A stretch of 64,000 nucleotides of DNA from Nocardiopsis sp. FR4 (GCF_009830945.1 NZ_VWVV01000003.1:1-64000); one strand, 5' to 3'; numbered from the stretch's first letter, positions 19,647-29,272 are shown. The notes: generated by a model not told the origin, from the letters alone. Program-made: numbers and translations.

Positions 19647-19675
19647 CGGGGCGGCGGTCGCCGACCGCCGCCCCG
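19647..19675 (+). terminator. Attenuator-like hairpin between precursor and modification genes
   Basis: A perfect 12-bp stem (arms 19647-19658 and 19664-19675, core GGGGCGGCGGT / ACCGCCGCCCC) with loop CGCCG lies 83 bases after the precursor stop. Partial terminators at this position are common in RiPP operons and keep precursor mRNA above enzyme mRNA. No T-run is present. Confidence 0.55.
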
Positions 19676-19752
19676 CGGCACCTTCCGAGGCGTCCCCACC
19701 CCTGTGCGAGCGCGGTGCCGCGGGCGCGGACCGGGCCGAGGAGGCAGTCCCC

Positions 19753-20715
19753 ATGCACGAAGACACAGCGCGGCACCGGAAGGGGGCGCCGCCCGGCGGC
19801 GCGGACGCCCCACCGCCCCTGGGCCTGCTGGAGTACCTCGACCTCACCGAGAACCGCCCGGTCAGGGACAAGCGCGACACCGCCTTCGCCGCGGCCCTGC
19901 TCGCCGAACGGCTGGGCTACTCCCGCCTCTGGCTGCCCGAGCACCACGCCCGGGGCGTGCCCAGCACCAACCCCCTGCTCCTGGCCGCCGTCCTGGGCAG
20001 CCACACCCGGCGCGTGCGCGTGGGCACCGCCGTCACCCTGTCCCGGGTCCGCGACCCCCACCTGACAGCCGAGGACGTCGCCGCCGCCGCGCACTTCTGC
20101 CCCGACCGCCTCGACGTCGGCTTCGGGCGCGGCGACGTGAGCGGAGCCGCCGCCACGGACCTCGCCCACCTGCGCGAACGCGGGGAGGACGTCGGCGCCG
20201 CCATCGACACCACCCTCGCCCTCCTGCGCGGCGGCGCGGAGTGGATCGACCCCGTGGACACCGGCTTCCAGCTCTGGTCGCACGGCGCCGGGACCCGCTC
20301 CGCCGGGATCGCCGCCAAGGCCGGGGTGAACTACTGCCACGCCCTGTTCTTCAACACCGACGTGGACGCCTGCGTGCGCACCCTCGACGCCTACCGCGCC
20401 GCGCACCCCGCCGGGCGCACGGCCGTGGCCCTGGCGCTGGTGGCCAACGACGACGCCGCCACCGCCCGCGCCGACAGCCTCCGCCACGGCGTGCGGGTCA
20501 ACTGCGCGGGCACCGCCGACCAGTGCGCCGAGGCGGTCCACCGCGTCCTCGCCCTCACCGGCGCCGACGAGGCGGTGGTCACCGAGCTCTCCAGCGACCC
20601 CGACGACCACCTGCGCGCCGTGTCGGAGGTCTTCGCCGCCGTACGCCGCGGGGCCGCCCAGCCCTCCGGGGCCGCCCCGGCCCCCGCGGCCTCCGCCGGA
20701 AGCGGTGCCCGGTGA
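19753..20715 (+). CDS. LLM-class (luciferase-like) flavin/F420 oxidoreductase, candidate LanJC-type reductase
   Basis: The 320-residue protein is a TIM-barrel member of the luciferase-like monooxygenase superfamily. Seen are LGLLEYLDLTENR near the N-terminus, AERLGYSRLWLPEHHARGVPSTNPLLLAAVL and VRVGTAVTLSRVRDPHLTAEDVA, then RLDVGFGRGD. Superfamily members use FMN or F420. In some lanthipeptide pathways an F420H2-dependent member, named LanJC, reduces dehydroamino acids to D-Ala or D-Abu. That role fits the position just after the precursor and overlapping LanB by four bases (GTGA), but it is inference. An oxidative role is the alternative. The C-terminal 25 residues are Ala/Pro-rich and probably disordered. 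Confidence 0.75.
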   Translation: MHEDTARHRKGAPPGGADAPPPLGLLEYLDLTENRPVRDKRDTAFAAALLAERLGYSRLWLPEHHARGVPSTNPLLLAAVLGSHTRRVRVGTAVTLSRVRDPHLTAEDVAAAAHFCPDRLDVGFGRGDVSGAAATDLAHLRERGEDVGAAIDTTLALLRGGAEWIDPVDTGFQLWSHGAGTRSAGIAAKAGVNYCHALFFNTDVDACVRTLDAYRAAHPAGRTAVALALVANDDAATARADSLRHGVRVNCAGTADQCAEAVHRVLALTGADEAVVTELSSDPDDHLRAVSEVFAAVRRGAAQPSGAAPAPAASAGSGAR

Positions 20716-23672
20716 GCGGCGCGGAATTCGGCCTGGTCCGCGTCCCCGTGCTCAGCGTCGAGGAGTCCGCGCGCATGGTCGCCGCGCAGGACGTCCACGA
20801 CCCCGTCGCCGCGATGGCCGTCGACCTGGCCGCCGACCCCCACCTGCGCACCGCCGCCCGGACCCAGGAGCGCGCCCGGGCCACCCTGCTGCGCTACCTC
20901 GCGCGCATGGGCGGCCGGGCCACCCCCTACGGGCTGTTCGCGGGGACCGCCCCGCTGTCCGTCGGGGAGGAACGCGACCTGGAGGCCGACTCCCGGGACC
21001 GGCACCGCGTGCGCGTCCGCGTGGACGTGCGCGCCCTGGAGGACACGGTCGCCGCCGCCCTCGCCGACGCCGACCCCGACGACGTCCCCCTGCGCCGCAA
21101 CCCCGTGGCCCGCGTCGGGGACACCGCCGTGCGCTTCGCCGCCCCGGGCGACGCCACCGCCGCCGTGGTGAGCGTCCGGCGCACCGAGGCGATCGACACC
21201 GCGCTGGCCGTCCTCGGCGACGCCGGGATGAGCGCCTCCGCCCTGGCCGGCGCGCTCGCCGAACGGCTGCCCGGAGCCGCCCCCGACCGCCTGCTCGGCT
21301 TCGTCCGCGGCCTGCGCGGCAGGGGACTGCTCCAGCCCTCCGACGGGCTGGTCGCCCCCGGGACCGAGCCCGCCGACCGGGCCGTCCGGCTCCTGGACGC
21401 CGTCGGCGACCGCGACCGCGCCGCCGCCGTGCGCGCCCTGCTGTCCGACGCCGCCGGGGAACGGACCTTCGACACCGGGCTGCGCGACCGCCTCGACGCG
21501 GCCTGGGAGCGCGCCGCCGGACACGCGCCCGCCCTGGCCCCGGTCCGCCACGCCGAGCGCTTCGACCTGCACCCCGAACTCGCCATGCGCGCCGCGCGCC
21601 TGGACCGGCGCACCGTCGCCGACCTGCGCGCCGCCGTGCGCCGCGTGGCCTCCCTCGCCTCCCCCGGCCCGGCCCCGGGCCTGGACATGGCCGCCTTCCG
21701 CGCCGCCTTCGCCCAGCGCTTCGAGGACGCCGAGGTGCCGCTGCTCCAGGCGCTGGACCTGGAGTCGGGCGTGCTCCGACCCGCCGGGCGGGGCGCCTCC
21801 GAGCTGGCGGCCAGGGCCGGGCTGCGCACCGAAACCCCGGCCGCGGCGCCCGCGGTCACCCCGGAGCTGCTCGACCTCCTCGGGCGCTGGAGGTCGGACC
21901 GGGGACCCGACGACGGCGGCTCCGTGGACATCTCCCACCTGCCCGAGGCCGACGCCGACGGCTCCCGTGCGCTGCTGGCCGTCCTGCTCGGCGACGCCGA
22001 CCCAGCCGCCCACGACGGGCCGCACAGCATGCTCGTGGGCGGTGTGGGCCGGGCGCCGCACGCACTCCTGGCCCGCTTCGGCCTGCGGCGCCCCGCCGTC
22101 GCCGACCGGATCCGGGAGGAGGTGGCCCGCGCCCGCGAGGAGCGCCGCGCGGGCGGCCCGGAGGAGGACCCCATCCACGCCGAACTCGTCTACCACCCCG
22201 GCGGACGCATCGGCAACGTCCTGGTGCGCCCCCGCCTGCTGGACGAGACCATCGCGCTGACCGGCGCCCACGCGGGCACCCTGCACCTGGACCGGCTGCT
22301 CCTGCAGCTGCGCCCCGACGGTTTCCGGCTGCGCGACTCCCTGACCGGCCGCCCCGTCCTGGTGGAGCTCAACACCGCCCACAACGTCGACTTCCACGGC
22401 CTGGACCCGGTCTACGCGGTCCTCGGCCACCTCGCCGCGTCCGGCGGCGCGGGCTGGTCGTGGGGCCCGCTGGCCCGCCTGCCCCGCCTGCCGCGCGTCA
22501 CCTGCGGACGGGTCGTGGTGAGCCCCGAGCGGTGGCTGCTCACCGGAGAGGAGGTCGCCGCCGTCCTGGCGGCCCCCTCCCCGGCCGCCGAGCTGCGCCG
22601 CCGCCTGCCCGGGATCGGCGGACGCACCTGGGTGGGCACAGGCGAGTACGACCACGTGCTCCCCGTGGACCTGCGCGAGGACGCCTCGGTGCGCGCCGCC
22701 CTGGACCGCGCCGGCGGCCGCGACACCGCGTTCGTGGAGATGCCCCAGGCCGAGGCGCCCGCCGTGCGCGGCCCCACGGGCCGCCACGTCGCCGAGGTCG
22801 TCGTGCCCGCCGGACCCGTTCTGCGCGAGCCGCCCCGCCCCGCGCCCGGCACGGTGGCCCTGGACCGCGACCACGGCCGCGCCTGGGTCTACGCACGCCT
22901 GTACTGCGGGCCCGCCGCGGCCGACCGGGTGGTCGCGCGCGCCCACCGGCTCTCCGCCGAGCTGCGCGCCGCCGGAACGGCCGACCAGTGGTTCTTCCTC
23001 CGCTACCAGGACGCGGACGGCTACCACGTGCGGGTGCGCGTGCGCCCCGCGCGGCGCACGGCCCGCCCCGACGTGCTGGCGGCCGTGGACGCGCTCGGCG
23101 GCGGCCTGTCAGAGGAGGGGGTGGTCAGCCGGGTCGTCCTGGACGAGTACGTGCCCGAGGTGGCGCGCTACGGCGGCGCTGAGGGCCTGCGGGCCGCCGA
23201 GCACCTCTTCACCGCCTCCAGCGACCGCGTGGCCGCCGCCCTGCCCGGCCTCGCCGACGAGTCCGCCCGCCTCCACCAGGCGGTCGCCGACACCACCCAC
23301 TGGTGCGCCGAGCTGTTCGACTCCTTCGACGAGCGCCAGGGGTTCCTGCGCGCGTGCCGGGACGGCCTGGGGGTGTCCCCCACCCGGGAGGGCAACCGCC
23401 TCGGTAAGTTCGTCCGCGGCCGGGAACGCGACCTGCGCGCCCACCTGGCGGACGCCCGCCCCGACGAGGACGTGGCCAAGGCCCTGGTCGCGCTGGCCGC
23501 CGCGCAGGCGCCCGGGTCCGCGTCCCGGAGCCGCTGGTCGGTGTTCGGCTCCGCGCTGCACCTGCACCTGAACCGGACCTTCGCCTTCGACGCGGTCCGG
23601 ATGGAGTACCTGGCGCACGAACTCGCCCTGCGCCACCTGCGCCGCCTGCACGCCCTGGAGGGGAAGCGATGA
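20712..23672 (+). CDS. Lantibiotic dehydratase LanB (full-length, with SpaB C-terminal domain)
   Basis: The 986-residue enzyme starts at a GTG overlapping the previous stop. The N-terminal part (about 1-650) is the glutamyl-tRNA-dependent Ser/Thr glutamylation domain, with RYLARMGGRATPYGLFAG at about 60-78 as the diagnostic word. The C-terminal SpaB_C elimination domain starts near 715 (GRAWVYARLYCG, WFFLRYQDADGYHVRVR) and runs to the end. Having both domains in one chain is typical of class I lanthipeptide LanB, not of the split thiopeptide enzymes. It should glutamylate and dehydrate Ser/Thr of the adjacent precursor. LanC follows with a four-base overlap (ATGA). Confidence 0.93.
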   Translation: MSGAEFGLVRVPVLSVEESARMVAAQDVHDPVAAMAVDLAADPHLRTAARTQERARATLLRYLARMGGRATPYGLFAGTAPLSVGEERDLEADSRDRHRVRVRVDVRALEDTVAAALADADPDDVPLRRNPVARVGDTAVRFAAPGDATAAVVSVRRTEAIDTALAVLGDAGMSASALAGALAERLPGAAPDRLLGFVRGLRGRGLLQPSDGLVAPGTEPADRAVRLLDAVGDRDRAAAVRALLSDAAGERTFDTGLRDRLDAAWERAAGHAPALAPVRHAERFDLHPELAMRAARLDRRTVADLRAAVRRVASLASPGPAPGLDMAAFRAAFAQRFEDAEVPLLQALDLESGVLRPAGRGASELAARAGLRTETPAAAPAVTPELLDLLGRWRSDRGPDDGGSVDISHLPEADADGSRALLAVLLGDADPAAHDGPHSMLVGGVGRAPHALLARFGLRRPAVADRIREEVARAREERRAGGPEEDPIHAELVYHPGGRIGNVLVRPRLLDETIALTGAHAGTLHLDRLLLQLRPDGFRLRDSLTGRPVLVELNTAHNVDFHGLDPVYAVLGHLAASGGAGWSWGPLARLPRLPRVTCGRVVVSPERWLLTGEEVAAVLAAPSPAAELRRRLPGIGGRTWVGTGEYDHVLPVDLREDASVRAALDRAGGRDTAFVEMPQAEAPAVRGPTGRHVAEVVVPAGPVLREPPRPAPGTVALDRDHGRAWVYARLYCGPAAADRVVARAHRLSAELRAAGTADQWFFLRYQDADGYHVRVRVRPARRTARPDVLAAVDALGGGLSEEGVVSRVVLDEYVPEVARYGGAEGLRAAEHLFTASSDRVAAALPGLADESARLHQAVADTTHWCAELFDSFDERQGFLRACRDGLGVSPTREGNRLGKFVRGRERDLRAHLADARPDEDVAKALVALAAAQAPGSASRSRWSVFGSALHLHLNRTFAFDAVRMEYLAHELALRHLRRLHALEGKR

Positions 23673-24826
23673 ACGAGGAGGACACGCTGCGCCTGGCGCG
23701 GCTGTTCCTGGCAGACATGGACGCCGGGGTGCGCGAGGCGCCCGCCTTCCCGCTGCTGCTGGACCTGGCCGTGGCCCGGGCGGAGTTCACCCGGGCCACC
23801 GGAGAGGAGCACGGCGCGGAGGAGGCCTTCCGCGAGGCGGTGGGCCTGCTGCGCTCCGGCGGCGGCACCGGACCCTGGCTGTACCGGGGCGCCGCCCAGG
23901 CCGGGTGGACCGCGCTGCGCCTCGCCCGTGCGCGCGGCGCCGAGCCCGCCGGGCTCGCCGCCGTGGACGAGGCCGTGCTGCGGTGGATCGCCGACTACCC
24001 GGCCGAGGGCGGGGTCGACCTGCCCATGGGCCTGCTGGGCCTCGGCGTGTACGCCCTGGCCCACCCCGACGCCGGATTCCGGGACAAGGCCACCTCCGGG
24101 GTCCTGGACGTGGTCGAGGAGCGCGTCGAGCGCGACGGCGACGGCCTCCTCCTGCGCCTGGGCGACTCCCCGGCCCGGCGCGCCGACCAGTCCGCGCTCT
24201 GCCGGGTGCTCGGCGCCGCCCACGGCACCGCCGGGCTCGTGGCCTACCTGGCCTCGGCCGCCGGGACCGCCGCCGCGCCGCGCGCCCGCCCCCTGCTCGA
24301 CGACGCCGCGCGCTGGCTGCGCGCCCAGCGCGTCGGCTTCGCCCACTCCGTCTTCCCGCACCGCGTCGAGACCCGCTACTCCCCAGCCCGCGCCACCTGG
24401 TGCTCGGGCGACCCGGGCGTCGCGCTGGCGCTCACCGCCGCCGCCGGGGTCACCGGGGACGCCCGCGACGCCGACCTGGCCCGCACCACCGCCCTGGCGG
24501 TCGCCACCCGGCCCGAGGAGGACTGCGGGATCACGGACGGCTGCCTCTGCCACGGCGCCGCCGGACTGGTCTGGTTCGGCCGCCGCGCCCACGACGACCA
24601 CGGCCTGGCCGAGGGGCTGGAGTGCGCCCGGCACTGGACCGCCTGGCTGGCCGAGCGGCGCGAGCGGGGCCCCCTCACCTACTTCAACCCCGCCGGGATG
24701 ATCCGCGACGCCTCCTTCCTGGAAGGGGACGGGGGCGTGGCCCTGGCCCTGCTCTACGCGGCCACCGGGACGCGCCCCGCGTGGGAGCAGCTCGTCCTGG
24801 CGCGCCCCGTCACCCCGGAGGCGTGA
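23669..24826 (+). CDS. Lanthionine synthetase C family cyclase LanC
   Basis: The 385-residue alpha-toroid enzyme adds Cys thiols to Dha/Dhb to close (methyl)lanthionine rings. Zinc ligands are visible as Cys245 (WCSGDPG), Cys294 and His295 (CLCHGAAGL). His185 in AAHGTAGLVAYL corresponds to the conserved active-site histidine of NisC. The length is close to NisC. Its ATG overlaps the LanB stop and its own stop overlaps the exporter start by one base, so translation of the set is coupled. Confidence 0.93.
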   Translation: MNEEDTLRLARLFLADMDAGVREAPAFPLLLDLAVARAEFTRATGEEHGAEEAFREAVGLLRSGGGTGPWLYRGAAQAGWTALRLARARGAEPAGLAAVDEAVLRWIADYPAEGGVDLPMGLLGLGVYALAHPDAGFRDKATSGVLDVVEERVERDGDGLLLRLGDSPARRADQSALCRVLGAAHGTAGLVAYLASAAGTAAAPRARPLLDDAARWLRAQRVGFAHSVFPHRVETRYSPARATWCSGDPGVALALTAAAGVTGDARDADLARTTALAVATRPEEDCGITDGCLCHGAAGLVWFGRRAHDDHGLAEGLECARHWTAWLAERRERGPLTYFNPAGMIRDASFLEGDGGVALALLYAATGTRPAWEQLVLARPVTPEA

Positions 24827-27800
24827 TGACCGACTCCCCGCCACCGGCCGCCCAGGCGGCCCGGGGCCGCCACTGGTCCCTGCGGCTGCTGTCCGCCTGT
24901 CGGCGCCACCCGGGACTGACCGCCGCCGTGGTCGCGGCGGCGGTCCTGGGTACGGGCCTGACCGCCCTGGCTCCGCTGGCCGCCCAGATCGCCGTGGACG
25001 ACGCCGTCCGGGGGCGCACGGACCGGATCGTCCTGCTCGCCCTCGCCCTGCTGGGCGCCGCCGCCCTCCAGTTCACCGGCACCTTCGCCCGCCAGTTCCT
25101 GTCCGGCAAGCTCGCCCTGGGCGTCCAGCACGACCTGCGCACGGCCGTGTTCGACTCGGTGCAGCGTCTGGACGGGGGCAAGCAGGACACCCTGCGCACC
25201 GGGCAGGTCATGGCGCGGGCCAACGTCGACCTGCAACTGGTCCAGGGACTGCTGGCCACCGCGCCGCACGCCCTGGGCGGCCTCGTGCTCGTCGTGTTCG
25301 CCTTCTCCGTGATGCTGTGGCTCTCCCCGGTGCTCACCGTGGTGGCGGCCGCCGTCCTGGCCTCCCTCGTCGTGGTGACCGTGCGGGTCAGCCGGCGCAT
25401 GCCGCCCGCGACCATGGCCGTGCAGCGGCGCACCGCCGAGATCACCCAGCACGTCGAGGAGACCGTGACCGGTGTCCGCGTCGTCAAGGCGTTCGGCCAG
25501 GAGGAGCGCGAGACCCGGCGCCTGGCCGACCTCGCCGCGCGCCTGTTCGGCGAGCGCATGCGGGTGGCCCGCATGCAGGCCGGGCCCGGCGCCACCCTGG
25601 GCGTGCTGCCCTACCTCGGCCAGACCGCCGTCCTGGTGGCGGGCGCGTGGCTGGTCATGCGGGGGGAGGTGTCCCTGGGCGCCCTCGTCGCCTTCTCCGG
25701 GTACATGGTCACCCTCACCGCGCCCTCGGCCGCCCTGTCCAACCTGGTCATGAGCGCCCAGCTGGTCCGGCCCGCCGCCCTGCGCGTGTTCGACCTCGCC
25801 GACTCGCGCCCCGACGTCGCCGACGCGCCCGACGCCGCGGACGTGCCGGACGGGCCGCTCGGGGTGGAGCTGGACGGGGTGCGGTTCGGCTACACCCGCG
25901 ACGCCGCGGTGCTCGACGGCCTGTCCCTCACGGTGCGCCCCGGGGAGACCCTGGCCCTGGTCGGCCCGCCGGGCTCGGGCAAGTCCACGGTCGCCCTGCT
26001 GCTGCCCCGCTTCTACGACGCCACCGGGGGCGCCGTCCGGATCGGCTCGCCCGGGGGAGCGGTGGACGTGCGGTCGCTGCGGCTGCGCTCGCTGCGCTCC
26101 GCGGTCGGCGTCGCCTTCGAGGAGCCCTTCCTCTTCTCCGGATCGGTGGCCGACAACATCGCGCACGGCCGGCCGGAGGCCACCCGCGACCAGGTCCGGG
26201 CGGCGGCCCGCGCCGCCGGGGCCGACGGCTTCGTCTCGGGCCTCCCCGACGGCTACGACACCCCGGTCGGCGAGCGCGGCCTGACCCTGTCCGGCGGGCA
26301 GCGCCAGCGCGTGGCCCTGGCCCGCACGCTCCTGGGCGACCCCCGCGTCCTGGTGCTGGACGACACCACCTCGGCCGTGGACGCCGCCACCGAGGAGGCG
26401 ATGCTCGCCGCCCTGGCCGAGGCCGCCGACGACCGCACCGTACTCCTGGTGGCGCACCGCCGCTCCACCCTCGCCCTGGCCGACCGCGTCGCCGTGCTCG
26501 ACGGCGGCCGCGTGGTGGACGTGGGCACCGCCGCCGAGCTCTCCGGGCGCTGCCCGCTCTTCACGGAGCTGCTGGCCGACGACGGCCCCGGCGGCGGTGA
26601 CCCCGCCGACGCGGTCTCCGCCGGATCCGCTTCCGGCAGCGGCGGCGCCGCTGACCGGGCTCCCGCCGACGGCGCCTCCCGGCTGTGGCCCGAACCCGAA
26701 CCCGAACCGGCGCCGTCCGACCCGGACGAGGCCGCCCTGCCCGCCGCCGGCGACCGGCCCGCCGAACGCCTGTCGCGGATCCCCGAGGAGGACGCCGGGA
26801 CCCGGTTCGGCGTCCGCCAGGTGCTGGCGCCGGTCCGGACGCTGCTGGCCCTCGCCGTCCTGCTGGTCCTGGCGGACGCGCTGGCCACCACCGCCCTGCC
26901 CGTCGTGCTGCGCTGGGGCCTGGACCACGGCGTCGCCCCCGGCGACGGGAGGGCGGTCGCGGGCGCGGGCGCGGCGGCCCTGGCGCTCGTCGCGGCCAAC
27001 TGGTGGGTGCTCGCCCTCCAGCCCCGGGTGGTCACCCGCACCGGGGAGAGCGCCCTGTACGCCCTGCGCCTGCGCGTCTTCCGGCACCTGCACCGGCTCG
27101 GCGTGGACTACCACGAGCGTGAGCGCGGCGGCGGGACCATGACCCGCATGACCACCGACGTCACCGCACTGTCCACGTTCGTCGAGAGCGGTCTCACCAT
27201 CGTCGTGGTCAACGGCGCCACCGTGCTGGGGATGGTCGTGGCGATGCTCGTGCTGGACGCGGCCCTGGCCCTGGTCGCCCTGGCGGCCCTGCCCGTGCTG
27301 CTCGCCGCTACCCTGTACTTCCGCCGGTGCGTGTCGGTGGCCTACACCCTGGCCCGGGAGCGGATCGGCGAGGTCAACGCCGACCTCCAGGAGCAGGTGG
27401 CGGGCGCCCGCGAGTCCCAGGCGGCCGGGGCCGAGGCCGGGGCGAGCGAGCGCTTCGCCGCCCTGTCCGACCGCTACCGCCGGACCCGGCTGACCGCCCA
27501 GCGGCACATCGCCCTGTACTTCCCGTTCGTCACCCTGCTCGGTGACGTGTCCACCGCCGCCGCCCTCGGCGTGGGCGCCTACCGGGTGGCGGACGGGAGC
27601 CTGTCGGTCGGCGTCCTGACCGCCTTCCTGCTCTACCTCGGCATGTTCTACGCCCCCTTCCAGCAGCTGTCAGTGGTCTTCGACAGCTACCAGCAGGCGC
27701 GGGTGGGCGTGGACCGCGTCGGCGACCTGCTGCGCACGCCGCCCACCGCGGCGGCCGCGCGCCGACCGGTCCCCGTACCGGTCCGGCGCGGCGGCGGCCG

Positions 27801-28536
27801 GGTGCGCCTGGAGGGGGTGTGCTTCGGCTACCCCGGCGCGGGCGCGCCCGCCCTGCGCGACGTCACCCTGTCCGCCGACCCGGGCGAGACGGTCGCCCTC
27901 GTCGGGGAGACCGGGGCCGGGAAGTCCACGGTGGTCCGGCTCGTCGCCCGGTTCCACGACCCCGACCGGGGCGCGGTCCTCGTGGACGGGACGGACGTGC
28001 GCGACCTCGACCCGGCCGAGCACCGGAGCAGGCTCGGCCTGGTGCCCCAGGAACCGCACCTGTTCACCGGCACCGTGGCCGACAACGTGCGCTACGGGCG
28101 CCCCGGCGCCACCGACCGCGAGGTGGAGGCGGCGGTCCGGGCGGTCGGCGCGCTCGACGCGGTGGCCGCCCTGCCCGGCGGGCTGCGCCACCCGGTCGGC
28201 GAGCGCGGGCGCGGCCTGTCCACGGGACAGCGCCAGCTCGTCGCGCTGGCCCGGGCCCACCTGGTGGAACCGGACGTCCTGCTGATGGACGAGCCCTCGG
28301 CCGCGTTCGACCCGGCCACCGAGCGCGCCGTGCTCGACGCGGCGGAGCGCCTGTCCCGGGGGCGGACCACTTTCGTGGTCACCCACAGCCTGGCCACGGC
28401 CGCCCGCGCGGACCGGATCGCGGTGCTCGACGGCGGCCGGGTGGTCGAGACGGGCACGCACGGGGACCTCCTGGCCGCGGGAGGGGCCTACGCCCGCCTG
28501 TGGGAGGGCAGCGGCGCCGGGCCCGTCCCGGTCTGA
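24826..28536 (+). CDS. Double-length ABC exporter (TM-NBD-TM-NBD in one chain), candidate LanT
   Basis: The 1236-residue membrane protein fuses two complete ABC half-exporters. Unit 1 has membrane helices at about 20-300, Walker A GPPGSGKST near 380, signature LSGGQRQR near 487 and Walker B VLVLDDTTSAVD. Unit 2 has helices at about 670-960, Walker A GETGAGKST near 1026, signature LSTGQRQL near 1130 and Walker B VLLMDEPSAAFD. In unit 1 the catalytic Glu after Walker B is replaced by Asp, so the two ATP sites are probably unequal. An acidic Glu/Pro linker (about 585-650) joins the units. There is no C39 peptidase domain, so leader removal must be done elsewhere. Export of the lanthipeptide and self-protection are the likely roles. 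Confidence 0.85.
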   Translation: MTDSPPPAAQAARGRHWSLRLLSACRRHPGLTAAVVAAAVLGTGLTALAPLAAQIAVDDAVRGRTDRIVLLALALLGAAALQFTGTFARQFLSGKLALGVQHDLRTAVFDSVQRLDGGKQDTLRTGQVMARANVDLQLVQGLLATAPHALGGLVLVVFAFSVMLWLSPVLTVVAAAVLASLVVVTVRVSRRMPPATMAVQRRTAEITQHVEETVTGVRVVKAFGQEERETRRLADLAARLFGERMRVARMQAGPGATLGVLPYLGQTAVLVAGAWLVMRGEVSLGALVAFSGYMVTLTAPSAALSNLVMSAQLVRPAALRVFDLADSRPDVADAPDAADVPDGPLGVELDGVRFGYTRDAAVLDGLSLTVRPGETLALVGPPGSGKSTVALLLPRFYDATGGAVRIGSPGGAVDVRSLRLRSLRSAVGVAFEEPFLFSGSVADNIAHGRPEATRDQVRAAARAAGADGFVSGLPDGYDTPVGERGLTLSGGQRQRVALARTLLGDPRVLVLDDTTSAVDAATEEAMLAALAEAADDRTVLLVAHRRSTLALADRVAVLDGGRVVDVGTAAELSGRCPLFTELLADDGPGGGDPADAVSAGSASGSGGAADRAPADGASRLWPEPEPEPAPSDPDEAALPAAGDRPAERLSRIPEEDAGTRFGVRQVLAPVRTLLALAVLLVLADALATTALPVVLRWGLDHGVAPGDGRAVAGAGAAALALVAANWWVLALQPRVVTRTGESALYALRLRVFRHLHRLGVDYHERERGGGTMTRMTTDVTALSTFVESGLTIVVVNGATVLGMVVAMLVLDAALALVALAALPVLLAATLYFRRCVSVAYTLARERIGEVNADLQEQVAGARESQAAGAEAGASERFAALSDRYRRTRLTAQRHIALYFPFVTLLGDVSTAAALGVGAYRVADGSLSVGVLTAFLLYLGMFYAPFQQLSVVFDSYQQARVGVDRVGDLLRTPPTAAAARRPVPVPVRRGGGRVRLEGVCFGYPGAGAPALRDVTLSADPGETVALVGETGAGKSTVVRLVARFHDPDRGAVLVDGTDVRDLDPAEHRSRLGLVPQEPHLFTGTVADNVRYGRPGATDREVEAAVRAVGALDAVAALPGGLRHPVGERGRGLSTGQRQLVALARAHLVEPDVLLMDEPSAAFDPATERAVLDAAERLSRGRTTFVVTHSLATAARADRIAVLDGGRVVETGTHGDLLAAGGAYARLWEGSGAGPVPV

Positions 28537-28546
28537 GCGGCGGGGG

Positions 28547-29272
28547 TCAGCGCGTGGTCTGGGGGACCCGGTGGTCGGGCATCCGGAAGTAGATCATCGG
28601 GTTGTCGGTGCTGGTGCGCACCGGCTCGCCCAGGCCCAGCTCCTCCCGCAGTTCCAGGAGGGCGGTGTAGGGGGCGGGGGCCTTCTTCCGTGAGGCGGTG
28701 AAGAAGTCCGTGCCGGTCCGGCGCAGCCACGACAGCACCACGGCGCCCTCGGTGAACGGCAGCGCACGCTTGCCGTGGAAGACGTCGTGGACGCTCACCG
28801 GGGTACCGGGGGCGACGCGGGGGAACAGCTCGGACAGGTACCACCGGGCGAACCGGCCGTTGTGCGCGGCGTCCACGAACAGGTAGCCGATGCCCTCCGG
28901 GATCCGCTCCGTGTTCTGGCGGACGTCCCCCTTGTGGAACTCCCACCGGCCCAGGGCCAGGTCGGAGGGCACGTTCGCCACCACGTTGTCCACGATGTCG
29001 AAGGAGTGCAGCGTGCCCGCGCCGTTGTCGCGCAGCGCCGACAGGATCCACGTGGTGGACCAGCCGTGGAAGGTGCCCAGCTCCATCACCGTGTCCGGCC
29101 GGGCCTCGCGCAGCAGCAGGTAGGTGATCTCGGCTTCGAGGTCGTCCAGCTGCGGTGTCATGGTGCCGCGAGTGCGCCGAAGGAACGCGCGCTGCGCGTC
29201 GCGGACCTCGGCCAGCGGGTCCCGGTACCTGCGGTACAGGTCCCCGATCAGCGACAGGTCGATATCCCCCAT
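28547..29272 (-). CDS. Class I SAM-dependent methyltransferase, CmcI-like
   Basis: The 241-residue protein carries SAM motif I VMELGTFHGWSTTWI, the acidic motif LHSFDIVDN and GYLFVDAAHNGRFARWYLSEL. This matches the CmcI / Methyltransf_24 group of class I methyltransferases known from antibiotic pathways. GGAGGGGG precedes the ATG. The gene lies tail-to-tail with the exporter, ten bases apart, and diverges from the all-alpha protein gene, so it is embedded in the lanthipeptide cluster but transcribed separately. It may methylate the peptide, for example at the N-terminus, the C-terminal carboxylate or a hydroxyl. The site is unknown. It is unlike the isoaspartate O-methyltransferases seen in some lanthipeptide clusters. 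Confidence 0.75.
   Translation of the reverse strand: MGDIDLSLIGDLYRRYRDPLAEVRDAQRAFLRRTRGTMTPQLDDLEAEITYLLLREARPDTVMELGTFHGWSTTWILSALRDNGAGTLHSFDIVDNVVANVPSDLALGRWEFHKGDVRQNTERIPEGIGYLFVDAAHNGRFARWYLSELFPRVAPGTPVSVHDVFHGKRALPFTEGAVVLSWLRRTGTDFFTASRKKAPAPYTALLELREELGLGEPVRTSTDNPMIYFRMPDHRVPQTTR

Noticed and set aside
19384-28536. Thiopeptide or linaridin cluster as an alternative reading of the RiPP genes.
   Set aside because: LanB is full length with both glutamylation and elimination domains, LanC is present, and there is no YcaO, split LanB or pyridine synthase.
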